A stretch of 64,000 nucleotides of DNA from Coix lacryma-jobi var. lacryma-jobi (Eukaryota; Streptophyta; Magnoliopsida; Poales; Poaceae). Shown in pieces: positions 53,125-64,000 of this stretch. Positions within the stretch are counted from its first letter, which is position 1. Each line of letters begins with the position of its first letter. The DNA lies in NCBI GenBank assembly GCA_009763385.1, contig CM019829.1, forward strand, positions 38,729,705-38,793,704, in the 5' to 3' direction. The notes beneath the pieces are model-generated. The model did not search any database. It saw nothing but the letters and a program-made list of their open reading frames with translations, and was not told the DNA's origin. A program made the position numbers and the translations under genes.

Positions 53125-54217
53125 AGCTTGCAGCGGATGAATTTGTCCTTCTCTGAATAGTGTCTATCTGCATCTTTCAACTCTTCAGTGATTTTCTCCG
53201 ATTGCAGAATTTCTTCAGAGGAACGTTTGCCGAATGTATGACGTCGTCATAGCCGACTGAATCTCATCTCCGACATGTCATGTCACTCGGCATCTTCACT
53301 TACTGCTTCTCACCTTTCTCTTTCCCCGATAAACCTACCAACTTGAAACTGCCAGGGTTACCAAGGTCATAAATATCCTTGTACTAAAGGCGATATGTAA
53401 AATATCGGCTATCACTTAATTCCTTGGAATATTTTTTTGCTAAAGGCGATGTTTTTTCACATCGACTGTATACAAAATATCTCTCGAGTTACACGATTCC
53501 CATACGTTCGGCTTTAACAAATAGTGCTGAAGCTTCAATTGACAAGTACACAAACCAAAAAGTCTTGTCACAGCCAAATACCCCTTTCTTAGGCTTGACA
53601 TTTTTGGCTAAAACAGATTGCTAATTATCTTTCCTCTAAACTCAAAAAATAAGGGCCGATCCTACTATAAGGCTACCGGCCGTCACGTACAACTCGAAAT
53701 AATCCCCAAGTTGTGGAAGCACCTCCATATATCTTCAATTTCATCAAAAGCTTCTGTTGCACGTCACCTTGTATGAATCTTCCCTGAACTTCCATGAGCT
53801 CTGGTAATGAAGAAATAATTGAAGTCCCCTTAAAGGCTTGCAGATTTTGAATCATATCCGAGATCCCAACTTGCACACATTGATCCAACTTCGGCTTCAT
53901 TATCGACACTTTATTCCTTGTCAGCCGATATGAGACTTTGGCTCTAGCTTTCTCCATTACCATTAGTTAGATTTAAAAATTACTCTGAGAGCCGATTGTC
54001 TGAATCGGCTGTTGGTCCTCGTCGAAGACATTCACAGGACCTGCTTCCCAGGCTCTTCCAGAGAAACACTCGACACCTTCATATCCCAATAGATTGGTTT
54101 TGTCTTAGCAACACTAACCGAATCATCAACATGAACGATCTCAATATCATCTCCAATCCACTGTATGAGGAACTGATGCATAGTTGATTGTACACACAGT
54201 TTGCATGTCATCTCAAT
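53125..54217 (-). other. Remnant after protease of T, no RT or integrase
   Basis: On the minus strand about 53990-54190 reads as the linker that follows protease in Tat elements (QFLIQWIGDDIEIVHVDDS). A 96-codon minus frame at 53673-53963 has no domain I recognise. The plus-strand 53200-53650 is AT-rich with the repeated phrase AAAGGCGAT. The RT-integrase block expected here is missing. Confidence 0.55.
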
Positions 54218-54502
54218 CTATCTCCTAACAACAAACCGTATCCCCTTGCCCTCAATGATGAAGAAGGTAGTGATCAAGGTTTTAGACCCAATCATTAATT
54301 CGACATGGACTGCTCCTCGGGTGTCAGAAGAATTTCCCGCAAAATCCCTCAATACCATGTCGGTCTTTAGTAGATCTTCACTTGTCATGCCAAGCTTCCT
54401 GAAAGTGGTATACGACATGATATTTATGGCAGCTCCTCCATCAATGAACATCTTGGTTAATGGCTTGCCATTGACATACCCCCTCATATACAATGGCCTC
54501 AA
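54218..54502 (-). pseudogene. T aspartic protease fragment
   Basis: RPLYMRGYVNGKPLTKMFID, then GGAAINIMSYTTFRKLG gives the D-G-G active-site form used by Tat-type proteases. It is out of frame with the preceding gag by one base and ends at a stop after FVVRR. Confidence 0.8.
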
Positions 54503-54521
54503 GTGTCGGTGCTTGATTGGT

Positions 54522-57298
54522 TTATCGAATACTGCTGCTTTTCAGCCAAGACAAGATGAGCCAATAAGTCCTGAAACTCACTTTCATCGAAGTCTGAATA
54601 TGCCTCCTCCTGGACGTCTTGATTCTCAGGGCTATGAACTCTGATGGTAAAAAGAATGCCATGCACGTGTCAGCTGAACGACTACCTTCACTCGGCCTTC
54701 CTTTAGGACACCAGACTTGTTTTGCTCTAGTGCCCTTGCTCCAATTCTTGTTCCTCAAGCGCTGCACTCTCCTCTTCTGGCTTTTCCTTAAACCTGGCGG
54801 GCACCATTGCCCTTTTTGCCAGACATATTCACGGTATTCTTCTTCTGTATGAGCCCAACCTTGATCGGCAAATCTTCCCTGCCGATTCTCAGAATTATTT
54901 ATTTTTAAGCGCCGATCGTCCTCAGGGATTCGTGCCCCAAGCCTTTCATGGACAGAACAGCGGTTGACTCGAGATTGCCTGTACCCGGAGTACTGACTAC
55001 TGCATTCAGGGCAGTCGTTCTTAACAGGCAACTTCAAGCCTTCGTTCCAACAATACTGGAAGAACGAGCATTCCCAATGAGACTGTTCCTGTTCCTCCAT
55101 ATCTTCTCGTTCTTTTCGGTACATCTCTTCCTCGTACCTCTTCTGCTCCTCCAGGAACTTCCGTTCTTCATAAAGCCTCTGCTTCTGGTACCATTCCTGT
55201 TCCCGACGCCACTTATTCAACAGAATGCGCGTCGTGACCCTGGGCCTGGAGGTGTTACCCATCTCAATTCGACTATCTTGGAACCGAACTCTCCGCTGAA
55301 GCTCTCCTTTTGTAACCTGCCGATCGGGATCAATGGTGCCAACTTCCCTCGCTCTATCAGAGGTTAAAACTTTCATCTTACCCTTACCCCTGGGATCGGC
55401 TACATTGATCATGTTAACAGAGAAAGACACAGTATTCTGCTCAAAAGGGCTACCATCAATCTTCATCTTTCCATCGAATCTCAGATGTCAGCCTTGAATA
55501 GCCTTCTGGATCCAATCTCTGAACACTCGACAATCATTTATGGAATGGGACCTAGCGTTGTGGAAACCACAATACTTCTTGTCTTTGACGCCCGCAGGAA
55601 GCAGCATAGGATGACCTTCCGGCAACTTGATGCGTCCCTCCTTCAACAAGTATTCAAATAATTTGTCTGACTTGGACACATCAAAGTCATAAGTACCTTT
55701 GTGTTGCCTCATCCACCATTGGTTGACTTGAGTCGGCTCTTTAGACCAGGTTATCTCGGCTGCAACCACCTCATCTTCATCATGATATTCATCTGCTTCC
55801 TCTAGGAAAGCCTGATACATCTCGGCAGCTACATCACCCTTCTGGAACTGATTGTTCCTCTTGAAGACCTGAGCTTGATTGCTCATCATTGCCAACCTTT
55901 GTGATAACTGCCCGAGGTCTTCAAATTCCATGCCGAATAGCTTTTCTTTGATACTCAGCAACATGCCAGCTATGGCTATCCCCGGTAACTGGTCATCCGA
56001 CAAATTCAGCGAATAGCAGAGATTTTTGGTCTCCCTGAATCGGCGCAAATACTCTTGCGGTGTCTCGCCGGGTCTCATCCTCAAGCTCATGAGATTGACC
56101 AACTTCTTCTCACTGGTTCCCGTAAAGAAGTATGAGTGGAATTTCTGCTCCAGCTCCGCCCACGTACTGATGGAATTCGCTGGCAGTGAGGCGAACCAAG
56201 AGAAGGGTGGTCCTGTCAACGACAATGGGAAGTATCGAATCCTCCAAGCTTCATCTGCCGATGCTTCACCAAGCTGCATCAGGTAACGGCTGATGTGTTC
56301 CCTCGTACTGGTATCATCTTGGCCCGAGAACTTTGTAAGGTCAGTAGGAGGTTTGACCCTCGGAGGAAGAGCTACCCGATTGTACCATTCAGGGTAAGGA
56401 GACTTGTACGTGTATATTTGATTCTTCAGTTTTAGGCCGAACTGATTCTGCATCATATCAGCCATCTTATGCATCTTGGAGGAAGAGCTACCCGATTGTA
56501 CCATTCAGGGTAAGGAGACTTGTACGTGTATATTTGATTCTTCGGTTTTAGGCCGAACTGATTCTGCATCATATCAGCCATCTTATGCATGATGAGGTCG
56601 ACATTTGAATCGGGAGCTATTTGTGTCTGCCCCCCAGCATGTAACCCTGCTGAACTCCTGTATCCGGGATTCGGAAGAGCGTTAATCGAGTTATAGTCCA
56701 TAAATTCCCGATATCCGTCTCCAAACATATCTTTCTGGATCCTGTTTGCCACAGGAGATATTCTAGAAGCAGATGGTGGGACGTTCCCTGTTGTGCCGAA
56801 TGTGAGCTGGCCATAGGTCTGGGGAAGTTGTTGTGTTTCCTGAGAAACCATCCCACCCGTGCTTGGGCTAGCTCCACTGTTTTCGACAACTCTTCGGCGT
56901 TGAGGTACTTGGAACAACAATGGCCCCCGCACTGGACCAGCAGCTTCTTCAAAATACTTATCTGCGTTCGGACTGAAAGTATCAACCATGACCGCACGAA
57001 AGGTGTTCAGGAAAGCCGACTGATGATTGGTCACTGCTCCTGATACGATCCTATACATCATATCCGCCATCTTCTGGAGAGCCGCTTCTTCGCTACTGTC
57101 AGGTAGCTCAAGTTGGTGATGAGGAACAGCCTTCGGGAACGTCTGCTTCTGATAGACTTTGCTGCTTTTATTCTTGGAGATGGTCACCAAGCACTTGCGC
57201 TGGAATTCATCACAAGCTTGCTGCACCAGATCTTTTGATTCTAGCGGCAAATCATCCATGGTCACCTCGAAGACTTGATCTTCGTTAATCTCAGGCAT
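54522..57298 (-). pseudogene. gag: T gag (long, Tat type), broken by a tandem duplication and one stop
   Basis: The ATG is at 57298 (MPEINEDQVFEVTMDDLPLE). An N-terminal 280 residues reach YPEWYNRVALPPR, where a 116-bp tandem duplication shifts the frame. The core gag follows in the new frame from about 56400 (FSGQDDTSTREHISRYLMQL, WAELEQKFHSYFF, GETPQEYLRRFRETKN) to the finger YCGFHNARSHSINDCRVF. TGA at 55488-55490 then interrupts. The same frame continues (NMINVADPRGKGKMKVLTSD) with a Glu/Arg-rich coiled coil and a CSFFQYCW...CPECS cluster. Apart from these two lesions it is well kept. Confidence 0.85.
56362..56593. repeat. 116-bp tandem duplication in T gag
   Basis: GGAGGAAGAGCTACCCGATT... 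starts at 56362 and again at 56478. The copies differ by one base (TTCAGT against TTCGGT) up to GCCATCTTATGCAT. As 116 is not a multiple of three, it shifts the gag frame. Confidence 0.92.
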
Positions 57299-57337
57299 CT
57301 TGAAATGAAGTCGTCCCACCGGGCGTGCCAAAAAGTG

Positions 57338-58878
57338 TGTTGACGCAAAACGTGACGTCTCGCGTCAAGGGCACACAGCAAGCAGAACGAGGCTAGCTTC
57401 AATCGGGAGCCCGGGGTGTATCGAACCCGGAGACGTGCCAGTCGGTTTGACCTGAAAACCAACAAGGGATAAAAGTGTGAGAATACCTTGGAACATGCTG
57501 GGTGAAACCAGACAGTTCCATATGTATGGCTTTGGAAGCCAATCACGACGGCACACAACTATAGAAGCTATTTGTCGAAACAGGTTTAATATGTCATTCG
57601 ACAAGTATAAAGAGAAAGCATGTAAACATGTCGAATGCCGAATACATACGTGACAAAAGGATAAAAGAGGTAACCTGTAAATACAAATCTATTCAGATAA
57701 CATATGCATAGGCCAATCCAGCTAGTCTGCCGCACGTCCAGCCTTCATAAACCCGTCAGGCATAAACTCAAGCAAAGCTAATCCACCGCATGATACCACT
57801 TGCTATAAATCTACACCACTCCTTATAATTAGATTAATCCACCGCATGATACGATCTAATTATAAGAAGCTAAAAGCATACATACATCTGAACAGATCTA
57901 TACATACTCATTACTCATGTAAGGTTAACCAGAATCGGCAAACTAGCCGAGCTGGGGTCCATGAAGAAGAAACATACAAGCCAAGCATGGTTAAACTAAT
58001 CTAAAACCTGCACCTGCCACACGGCACCCAGCTCTATCAAAGCCTAAACATGATCGGCATGCATGAACCCACAACATGTAACAATCTAGATTGAAAGTCG
58101 GTTCGGCCATCATGATCTTATAATTAGCAAAGCACAAGCAAACTCGTGCAACGAGGCCGAACGAAGATCAATCTAGATTGGGCAAAAAGTGTTGTACGAA
58201 TTAAATAAATAAGACATATAACATGTGATAACTTAATGAATCTATTAGATCTGCCAAATCTAACAGAGCCGATAACTATTTTTTACTCATGACTCAATTC
58301 TCCGCACGATACAAGTCATAGGTAAAAACTTCCCGTCATAAGCTTAAATCCGCCGCACGATACTAAGCTTAACATACGAGACTACTTGCATCATATCTAA
58401 ATCCACCGCATGATACTAGACATGATAGCAAGGTTGCCGGTACTTACGGAGGTCGACGGATCGATGATTCCTCTCGAAGAACTCGACGACACGACTATAA
58501 GGACTCGAAGATGGCACGGGGCCGGTTGTATTGATGTGGTTGTGAACAGTTTTACAATGGTCGAGGGCTTATATTTATACCCTGGACGAAACACGAATCC
58601 TAGACGATTACGACTCTAAAAATAAGGAAAGACAAAAATCACATTCCTAAACATTTCGGCGTCTTCCATCGTCACGTGTCTTCTTGCGCAAACCGGCTTC
58701 ACCTGCATCATCCATCTCCCGAATGAGGTCATTGCTTCACGAAATAGCCGACCGCGCAGCTACTCACCGAAAGTCCTAAGGACCAAATATCCGTCCGAAT
58801 GCTTGCTGAATCCTTCTTTTCTCTGTTGGCTGTGCCGATCCGTCATATCCTTACATGTGCGAAAATCCGGTGTTAACA
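57338..58878 (-). repeat. 5' LTR of T (right copy)
   Basis: Partner of 49243-50777. On the minus strand it is followed by CAC and TTTTTGGCACGCCCGG, a primer site of the form usual next to Tat LTRs; the matching tRNA is not identified. TATA-type sequence at 58570-58579. Confidence 0.92.
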
Positions 58879-58885
58879 ATACCAC

Positions 58886-60131
58886 TGAAGGGTTACGAGG
58901 ATGCTACGCTAGCCGAAAAAATCAAAATTTTTCAACCCCATAAACCAGGAACTACTACTAGTTATAGATCATGGGATGACTACTAGACGCGCAGATGCAG
59001 TGGAAGACGTCTCGGTGTAGACGTGCGCGTCGCAGCGATGCCGTGTAGATGTTCACGTCCGACCTTCACGGCTCTACGTGCGGTTCGTCCTTGTGCTCCA
59101 GATGCAGCACCTCCGAGGTATCCCACACGTACAGGGAGGAAGCGTCACGCCTCCAGACTGCTAGGTCTGCGAGGAGCAATAGGCGCGGGCGTGGGGTGCG
59201 CGATGACTGTCTAATGACGTCCTCAAACCCTGGTCGCCCCACCCCTCTTTATATAGGCGTCCCTAATGAGCCCACCGACCTGGAGGCCCATTAGCAAACC
59301 CTAATCCCGGTCTGACTCGAGTCCAACTCGAATCAGGCTTCCAGCCCCTTAAGCGTGCGACCCTATGGGTTCACGCACACATAGACACGACCCGAGTACT
59401 CCTACTCACCCGATAGTTGACAGTGGCCTCTAGAAAGATGTGTCAACTCCTATGTATACGCAAAGATCATTTCTGACAAACCACCACGATCACATATACG
59501 TAATTCCCTTGCCACACAATATTTGGTCCAACTCATAGGTTAACACTTAACCTAAGCACGGCCATGCATTTTATGATCCAATCATTTGAGTGGTCCAGTG
59601 ATATCTCTCTCTCACGGAGAGGGGCAAATCCCATCTTGATCGTCTATGTCTCACAACATATTTCCTGACAAACCCGAAGACTATCTTTATGACTACCCTA
59701 TTACGAAGTAGCGTTTGACAGTCCCTAAGTAAGTCTATTCATATCTTGAGAACATACCACAATCTCAGGTCGAAGGACATAACGTACATGATGTGTAAAG
59801 AGATAATAAGAACATCTCATGCTGGGTCAGTCCAGCCCCATGTCATACATGTGCCCCATTATTAGTTTGACATCTTCATGTCTATGACTTGTGAAACATA
59901 GTCATCAACTAATACATGTGCTAATCTAATATTCATGTGTGTCCTCATATGAACTCCGATCAGGGACAACTATCGAATAACCATACAAGTAAAAGAGTCT
60001 CACAGACAATTCACATAATTGTCAATCAATACAAGTTGTCTTTAATGGATATTCAATGAACATATAATAAATCATGGATACAATGGAAATATCATCATCA
60101 CTATGATTACCTCTAGGGCATATTCCCAACA
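58886..60131 (-). repeat. 5' LTR of A (right copy, 1246 bp)
   Basis: Intact partner of the left LTR, starting on the minus strand TGTTGGGAATATGCCC and ending GTAACCCTTCA. TATA box at 59248-59257. Confidence 0.93.
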
Positions 60132-60136
60132 CTTTC

Positions 60137-61256
60137 GACACATGCCTTGCGAGAGCATAGAGAGTTTATTCGCTCGCTTTCAGGTGATTGTCAATAGGAT
60201 GAGGGCCAACAAGGAGTTGTTGCCTTTCGACGATCATGAGAGGGCTTTGAAGCTTTTACATACTCTTGATAGGTCGGTGTGGGACTCGAAGGTTTAGGCG
60301 ATCATCAAATCGCCTAACTATGAGACCCTCACATGCAACGAGCTCTTCAGTAAGCTCAAGTCGAGTGAGATTGATGCCATGGCGAGGGCTTCTTATGAAA
60401 ATCCTTCTGGCCCGCCGATGGCTTTGCTTTCTGGCTCTTCTGCTAACCCCTCTGGAGGCTTTGCACTTTCTTCTCTTCTTTCTGTCACAGAGGAGCAGCT
60501 GGAGTTCATGGGAGACAATGAGTTGGCCCTGCTTGCCAACCAGTTCTCGCGGTTTCACAACAACCGCATGAACCGTCGCCGCAGAGGAGGACGCTCTGGA
60601 TGTTTCGAGTGCGGCGACCCCGACCACTTCATCGCCAACTGTCCCAAGAAGAACAAGCAAGCTTTTGGGAAGGGCGATCATGGGCACAAGTACAACTTCG
60701 GCAAGCACAAGGAGAAGTACGTCCCCATGAAGCACAAGCAGAAGGGCGTCTTCAACAAGGAGTACATCAAGAAGAAGTACTTGGAGAAGGCCCAGGCTGA
60801 GCAGCGTGCTTTCTTCGCCACGCTCAGCGACGTTGATGACTCAGATGACGACTCCGCTTCCTCAAGCGACGACGAGTCCGAGAAGAATAAGAAGATCGAG
60901 GACAAGTTGAATGACCTATGCTTCTTCGCCGACAACGAGGGTTTTTGCACCATGGCCCTCGGCAAGGAGGTCGACACCCAGCTGGAGGAGATCCCTCGGA
61001 ACGACGACGATGACGACGACAACTCCCAGGTATCTCAAACCCCTGACGAACTTTCTGCTGAGGTCGAGAAACTTACTGCCGCCCTTCTTAGTCAAGATAA
61101 GCTGCTTAGGCGTGCTGCTAGAGAGTGGAAGGAGTTTAGGCATAAGTGTGAGGATACGGTGAAGGAGCTTGAGTTTGCCAAGTCCACCATAGTTGTCTCT
61201 GAGGAGGGTGAGTGCGAGATGTGCTTATGACTGACCTTCTCACTTTGAGAAGTAAG
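60137..61256 (+). pseudogene. gag: S2 gag, second part
   Basis: It continues from 41125 in the same gag (RHMPCESIESLFARF). TAG at 60295-60297 replaces a Gln codon. From 60298 to 61230 the frame is open and includes the zinc knuckle CFECGDPDHFIANC (near 60600), the acidic Ser/Asp stretch and the start of the coiled coil. A small deletion at about 61224 relative to S1 brings in TGA. Element B starts at 61257. Confidence 0.85.
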
Positions 61257-62233
61257 TGTTGGAAATAATAGCAATTTAGTGATGCATAAATTAATTCCGA
61301 CAATGAGGAAAAGATAAACAACATGTATCGTAGATATGTAATCTACCACTAGCAGTATGATCTGATACATATCCAGACTATGTATCGCTAATAACACGAA
61401 GAACATAAAATAGAGGAACAGTGAGATTGAAGGCATGCTTACAGTGGGGTTGCGAGAAGACGACGCAGACCGTTGAAGAAGACCGGCGAAGTCGGCGTAG
61501 AGGGAAGAAGACGTCCAACGAGCAGTCGCGATGGCGCTTCCCAAAAACCTTATACGTCCCCTACCCCGTGCAGGGACGCGAGGAGACGTAGGCTTCGGAG
61601 ATCCTGCTCTCCCGGCACCGATGGCACGTCGGTGGCGGGATGGGGTCGACAGCAGCAGCGCAGCACTAGGGCAGAGGAGGAGGAGAATGTGATAACCATA
61701 GAGAACGACATCTCGGCTCTCTTTATACATACGCCGCGGCTGCATCTTTAGAAAGAGACAACCGCGTAATCACAATATTAATGTGATTGAACCTACCATT
61801 AGTGGACGAATCAATCACCATTAATACGAGAATAATTGCTTGCTAAAATAGACCAGCGCAATTTTCTCCATGCATGCAAAAATATCGAGTGGCAAAAGGA
61901 AGTCGCGCACCCGCAAGGCCTCGGTCGAACCATTCACGCGCATGTCATGCGCCCCCGCGCGAGTCGCCTCGCCTCGCCTCGCCATGCCACGCCACGCCCC
62001 GCCTCGCCCTGCCAGGCCCGGCGAGGCGAGGCGAGTGAGCGCGCACGTGGGTTTCTTCCTTTGCCTCTCCTCAATAGCTTCAACTAGTTGGAGATAGCTC
62101 AACTATATAAGCTGGCAACCTCCTTCTAGAGTAGCAATGTGGGACTAAAGTCCCCCACCATACCATGCATGTGTGATGGGTCTTTGGGATTTATTTGGAA
62201 TATTTATTTGGGCCAGGCCCAAATCTTCTAACA
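61257..62233 (-). repeat. 3' LTR of B (977 bp) with a GC-rich hairpin
   Basis: On the minus strand it begins TGTTAGAAGATTTGGGCC and ends AATTGCTATTATTTCCAACA. A polypurine tract (ATGGTGGGGGAT) abuts it at 62234-62245. TATAAAG on the minus strand is at 61721-61729. CTCGCCTCGCCTCGCC (61968-61983) and GGCGAGGCGAGGCGAG (62020-62035) form a 16-bp perfect hairpin. Confidence 0.88.
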
Positions 62234-62245
62234 ATCCCCCACCAT

Positions 62246-62775
62246 ATCCCAGAGGCACTCTTCATCCTCCCTGTACCAAAGTACTGTTAATATACCAACT
62301 ATTCAGTGGAAACCGGTTAAGGTTGAACATCCACCTAGAGCGACAAGCTAGATTCGTTCACAACTGCACAATGGACTAGGCCTTGAATTGGCAGTTTGGT
62401 GCGAACGAGCTTCACTTGACGTCTTGACTGATACTAGGCTGCCATTTGCCTACCCCGCGAGTGGAGCCTATAAGTCATACTCCTATCTCACTTCATGAGC
62501 TTCTTAGAGAATTCCCAAATCTCACAAACTGCGACTAACAGTTAAGCTCACATAGGTGTGTTCTTACACAGATACTCTGTAGGACAGTATCTTGCTATAA
62601 AGCCTCAGAACACATTAAGACAAAGTCATCCTGCCTTACAGAAATGAGAGTACTGCATCTCCAACGGAGTGGGTTAAGTAAGGATGTACTCTCCCGTCAA
62701 CCTGCAGCTTGTTTTTCCCAGGTCCTAATTCACGGGATCTCCGATCACATAGGTTGGGTTACTACTGAGGTTAAC
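62246..62775 (-). other. 3' untranslated part of B
   Basis: Between the RNase H end and the polypurine tract. No frame of note. The usual copia spacer, with no recognised feature. Confidence 0.6.
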
Positions 62776-64000
62776 TCACATGGGTCTCAGTCCCCTCTCC
62801 TTCGATGCATTATCAATCATAGTACGTGATAGTCCCTTGGTGAAGGGATCTGCCAGGTTCTTAGCTGTCTGGATGTAGTCCACAGCTATTACTCCGGAGT
62901 TTCTCAGTTTCCTGACAGACTTCAGTCTACGTTTCACATGTTTGTTGGACTTCATATTATCCTGTCTATTCTTCACCTTCGTAATAACTGTTTGGTTATC
63001 ACAGTTTATTAGAATAGCAGGAATTGGTTTTTCAACCACAGGTAAGTCCATCAACAGTTCTCTTAACCATTCAACTTCAGTAGAAGCTGTGTCCAGAGCT
63101 GCGAGCTCTGCCTCCATTGTCAAGTTTGTAAGTATTGTCTGCTTACAAGATCTCCAAGAGACGGCACCACCTCCTCAAGTGAATATATATCCACTAGTGG
63201 CCTTTAGCTCATCAGCATCTATAATCCAATTTGAATCACTATATCCTTCAAGTACACCTGGGTACCCTGAATAGTGAATCGCATAGCTCATTGTACCCTT
63301 TAGATAGCGCATTACTCGATCAATACCGTGCCAATGATCATCTCTTGGACTAGATGTGAATCTACTCAACTTGCTTACAGCAAATGAGATGTCAGGGCGG
63401 GTTGCGCTAGCTAAATACATCAATGAGCCAATAATCTGGGAGTATCTCAGTTGATCCTTTCTTAGCCTCCGATTCTTTCGAAGAATTAGACTAGGATCAT
63501 AGGGTGTTGGAGAAGGTTTGCTATCTATATAGCCAAAGCGGCTCAAAACCTTTTCCACATAATGAGATTGCAAAAGAGTAATCCCATTCTCGCCCTTATT
63601 AAGTTTAATATTAAGGATCACATCAGCTTCTCCCAAATCCTTCATGTCAAAGTTTTGGGATAAGAATGATTTTACATCATTAATCTCATCGATGCTTGTC
63701 CCAAAGATCAATATGTCATCAACATACAAGCACAGGATTACTCCTTTGCCCCCACCATAACGGTAATACACACAGGTATCGGCTTCATTTACAGCAAACC
63801 TAGCAGAGGTTAAAGTATTATCAAACTTCTCATGCCACTGTTTGGGTGCCTACTTTAGACCGTACAAGGATTTGAGTAACCTGCACACCTTGCCCTCTTG
63901 TCCTTGTGCTATAAATCCATCAGGCTGATCGATATAAATTTCTTCCTCTCACTCTCCATTAAGGAAAGCTGTCTTCACATCCATTTGATGAACAAGAAGA
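62776..64000 (-). pseudogene. pol: B pol: reverse transcriptase and RNase H (partial, broken)
   Basis: From the right edge: HQMDVKTAFLNG-type start of RT with a TGA near 63950, YGLK followed by TAG near 63858. Then an open stretch 63771-63175 has the catalytic LCLYVDDILIFG, KDLGEADVILNIKL, GSLMYLASATRPDISFAVSK and GYSDSNWI. TGA near 63172 separates it from RNase H in the same frame (EAELAALDTASTEVEWLREL, VDYIQTAKNLADPFTKGLS), which ends at 62776. Three stops, so not functional. Confidence 0.87.

Larger units (their letters stand above)
49243..58878 (-). mobile_element. Tat-type Ty3/gypsy element T, lacking RT and integrase
   Basis: LTRs (49243-50777 and 57338-58878, about 1.54 kb) read TGTTAACAC...GCGTCAACA on the minus strand; the duplication ATACC flanks (49238-49242 and 58879-58883). 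The interior of 6.56 kb holds gag and protease on the minus strand and two antisense, intron-containing genes on the plus strand next to the 3' LTR. No RT, RNase H or integrase motif is seen between protease and the antisense genes, so it is non-autonomous. Antisense ORFs before the 3' LTR and the FHxxRSHSxxDC gag finger are known features of the plant Tat lineage. Confidence 0.88.
41126..60131 (-). mobile_element. Angela/BARE-like Ty1/copia element A, with nested T and a solo LTR
   Basis: Read on the minus strand, LTRs begin TGTTGGGAATATGCCCTAGA and end CTCGTAACCCTTCA. The duplication CTTTC flanks it (41121-41125 and 60132-60136). The LTR start and the RT/RNase H text (YASAIGSIMYAM, DPLTKALPQPKHEAH) are typical of the Angela/BARE group of grasses. 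The interior (43914-58885) holds gag to RNase H on the minus strand, all frameshifted. Two later insertions hit it: a solo LTR in its 3' LTR and element T in its primer-binding site. Confidence 0.9.
40041..61256 (+). mobile_element. Sirevirus-type copia S2, partial, interrupted by the CACTA (left), A and B
   Basis: Same family group as S1: LTR ending TTCTCGGTCCTTCA, iMet-type primer site, and a gag starting MNRGVGKPPFFDG. Its own DNA is 40041-41125 and 60137-61256. Joining across element A by removing one CTTTC restores the gag text seen in S1 (ENF then RHMP). The remainder lies beyond element B, outside the window. S2 is the oldest host layer here. Confidence 0.88.
61257..64000 (-). mobile_element. 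Ty1/copia element B, partial (3' end on the minus strand)
   Basis: Its 3' LTR lies at 61257-62233 next to S2 gag; GTAAG (61252-61256) would be the target duplication, not checkable because the other end is outside. The minus-strand order is RT, RNase H, polypurine tract, LTR. The RT text differs clearly from A and S1/S2 (MKDLGEADVILNIKLNKGEN), so it is a third copia lineage; I do not name it. Confidence 0.87.

Overview
This window is intergenic DNA of a grass (Poaceae), probably a panicoid species. The evidence is the families present: Sirevirus-type Ty1/copia elements with CGGACAGTCCG palindromes, an Angela/BARE-like copia, a Tekay/Del-type chromovirus, a Tat-type Ty3/gypsy element with antisense genes, and an En/Spm CACTA transposon. 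I see no ordinary host gene, rRNA gene or CRISPR array. Nearly everything is transposon inside transposon, and most insertion boundaries can be placed to the base, with TG...CA ends and 5-bp target duplications (TSDs).

Layout. The outermost visible layer is a Sirevirus copy (S2): LTR end 40041-40707, gag 40771-41125 and 60137-61256. A CACTA transposon (1-40040, left end outside the window) sits in the S2 LTR. Its transposase gene (894-2739 and 34279-36149) is split by a second Sirevirus (S1, 2740-34273, TSD AAAAG). S1 carries a CRM-like solo LTR inside its reverse transcriptase (9881-11053, TSD CTCGG) and a Tekay-like chromovirus (D, 12903-31528, TSD GAAAC) in its 3' untranslated part. The 5' LTR of D holds a reversed solo LTR of a related family (16714-21060, TSD ATCCA). 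That is five nested layers: S2 > CACTA > S1 > D > reversed solo LTR.

The S2 gag is separately interrupted by an Angela-like copia on the minus strand (A, 41126-60131, TSD CTTTC). One LTR of A holds a minus-strand Sirevirus-like solo LTR (42120-43653, TSD ATCTC). The primer-binding site of A is split by a Tat-type gypsy element (T, 49243-58878, TSD ATACC). A further minus-strand copia (B, from 61257) runs off the right end.

Most noteworthy. (1) D encodes, between its primer-binding site and gag, an uninterrupted 180-aa protein whose N-terminus closely copies the histone H3 tail (MVRTKQTARKCTG, then PRxxLA), followed by a coiled coil and an acidic tail. The same element keeps chromodomain remnants. 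(2) The S1 LTR carries six 24-bp hairpins whose arms covary, plus a second array of CGGACAGTCCG palindromes. (3) T lacks reverse transcriptase and integrase but carries two antisense, intron-containing genes, one giving a clean 175-aa frame across three exons. (4) The CACTA carries a two-exon GRF zinc-finger gene on its opposite strand.

Most element genes are broken by stops and frameshifts. Many differences between the two D LTRs are single-base losses in homopolymers, so some frameshifts could be sequence error rather than decay.
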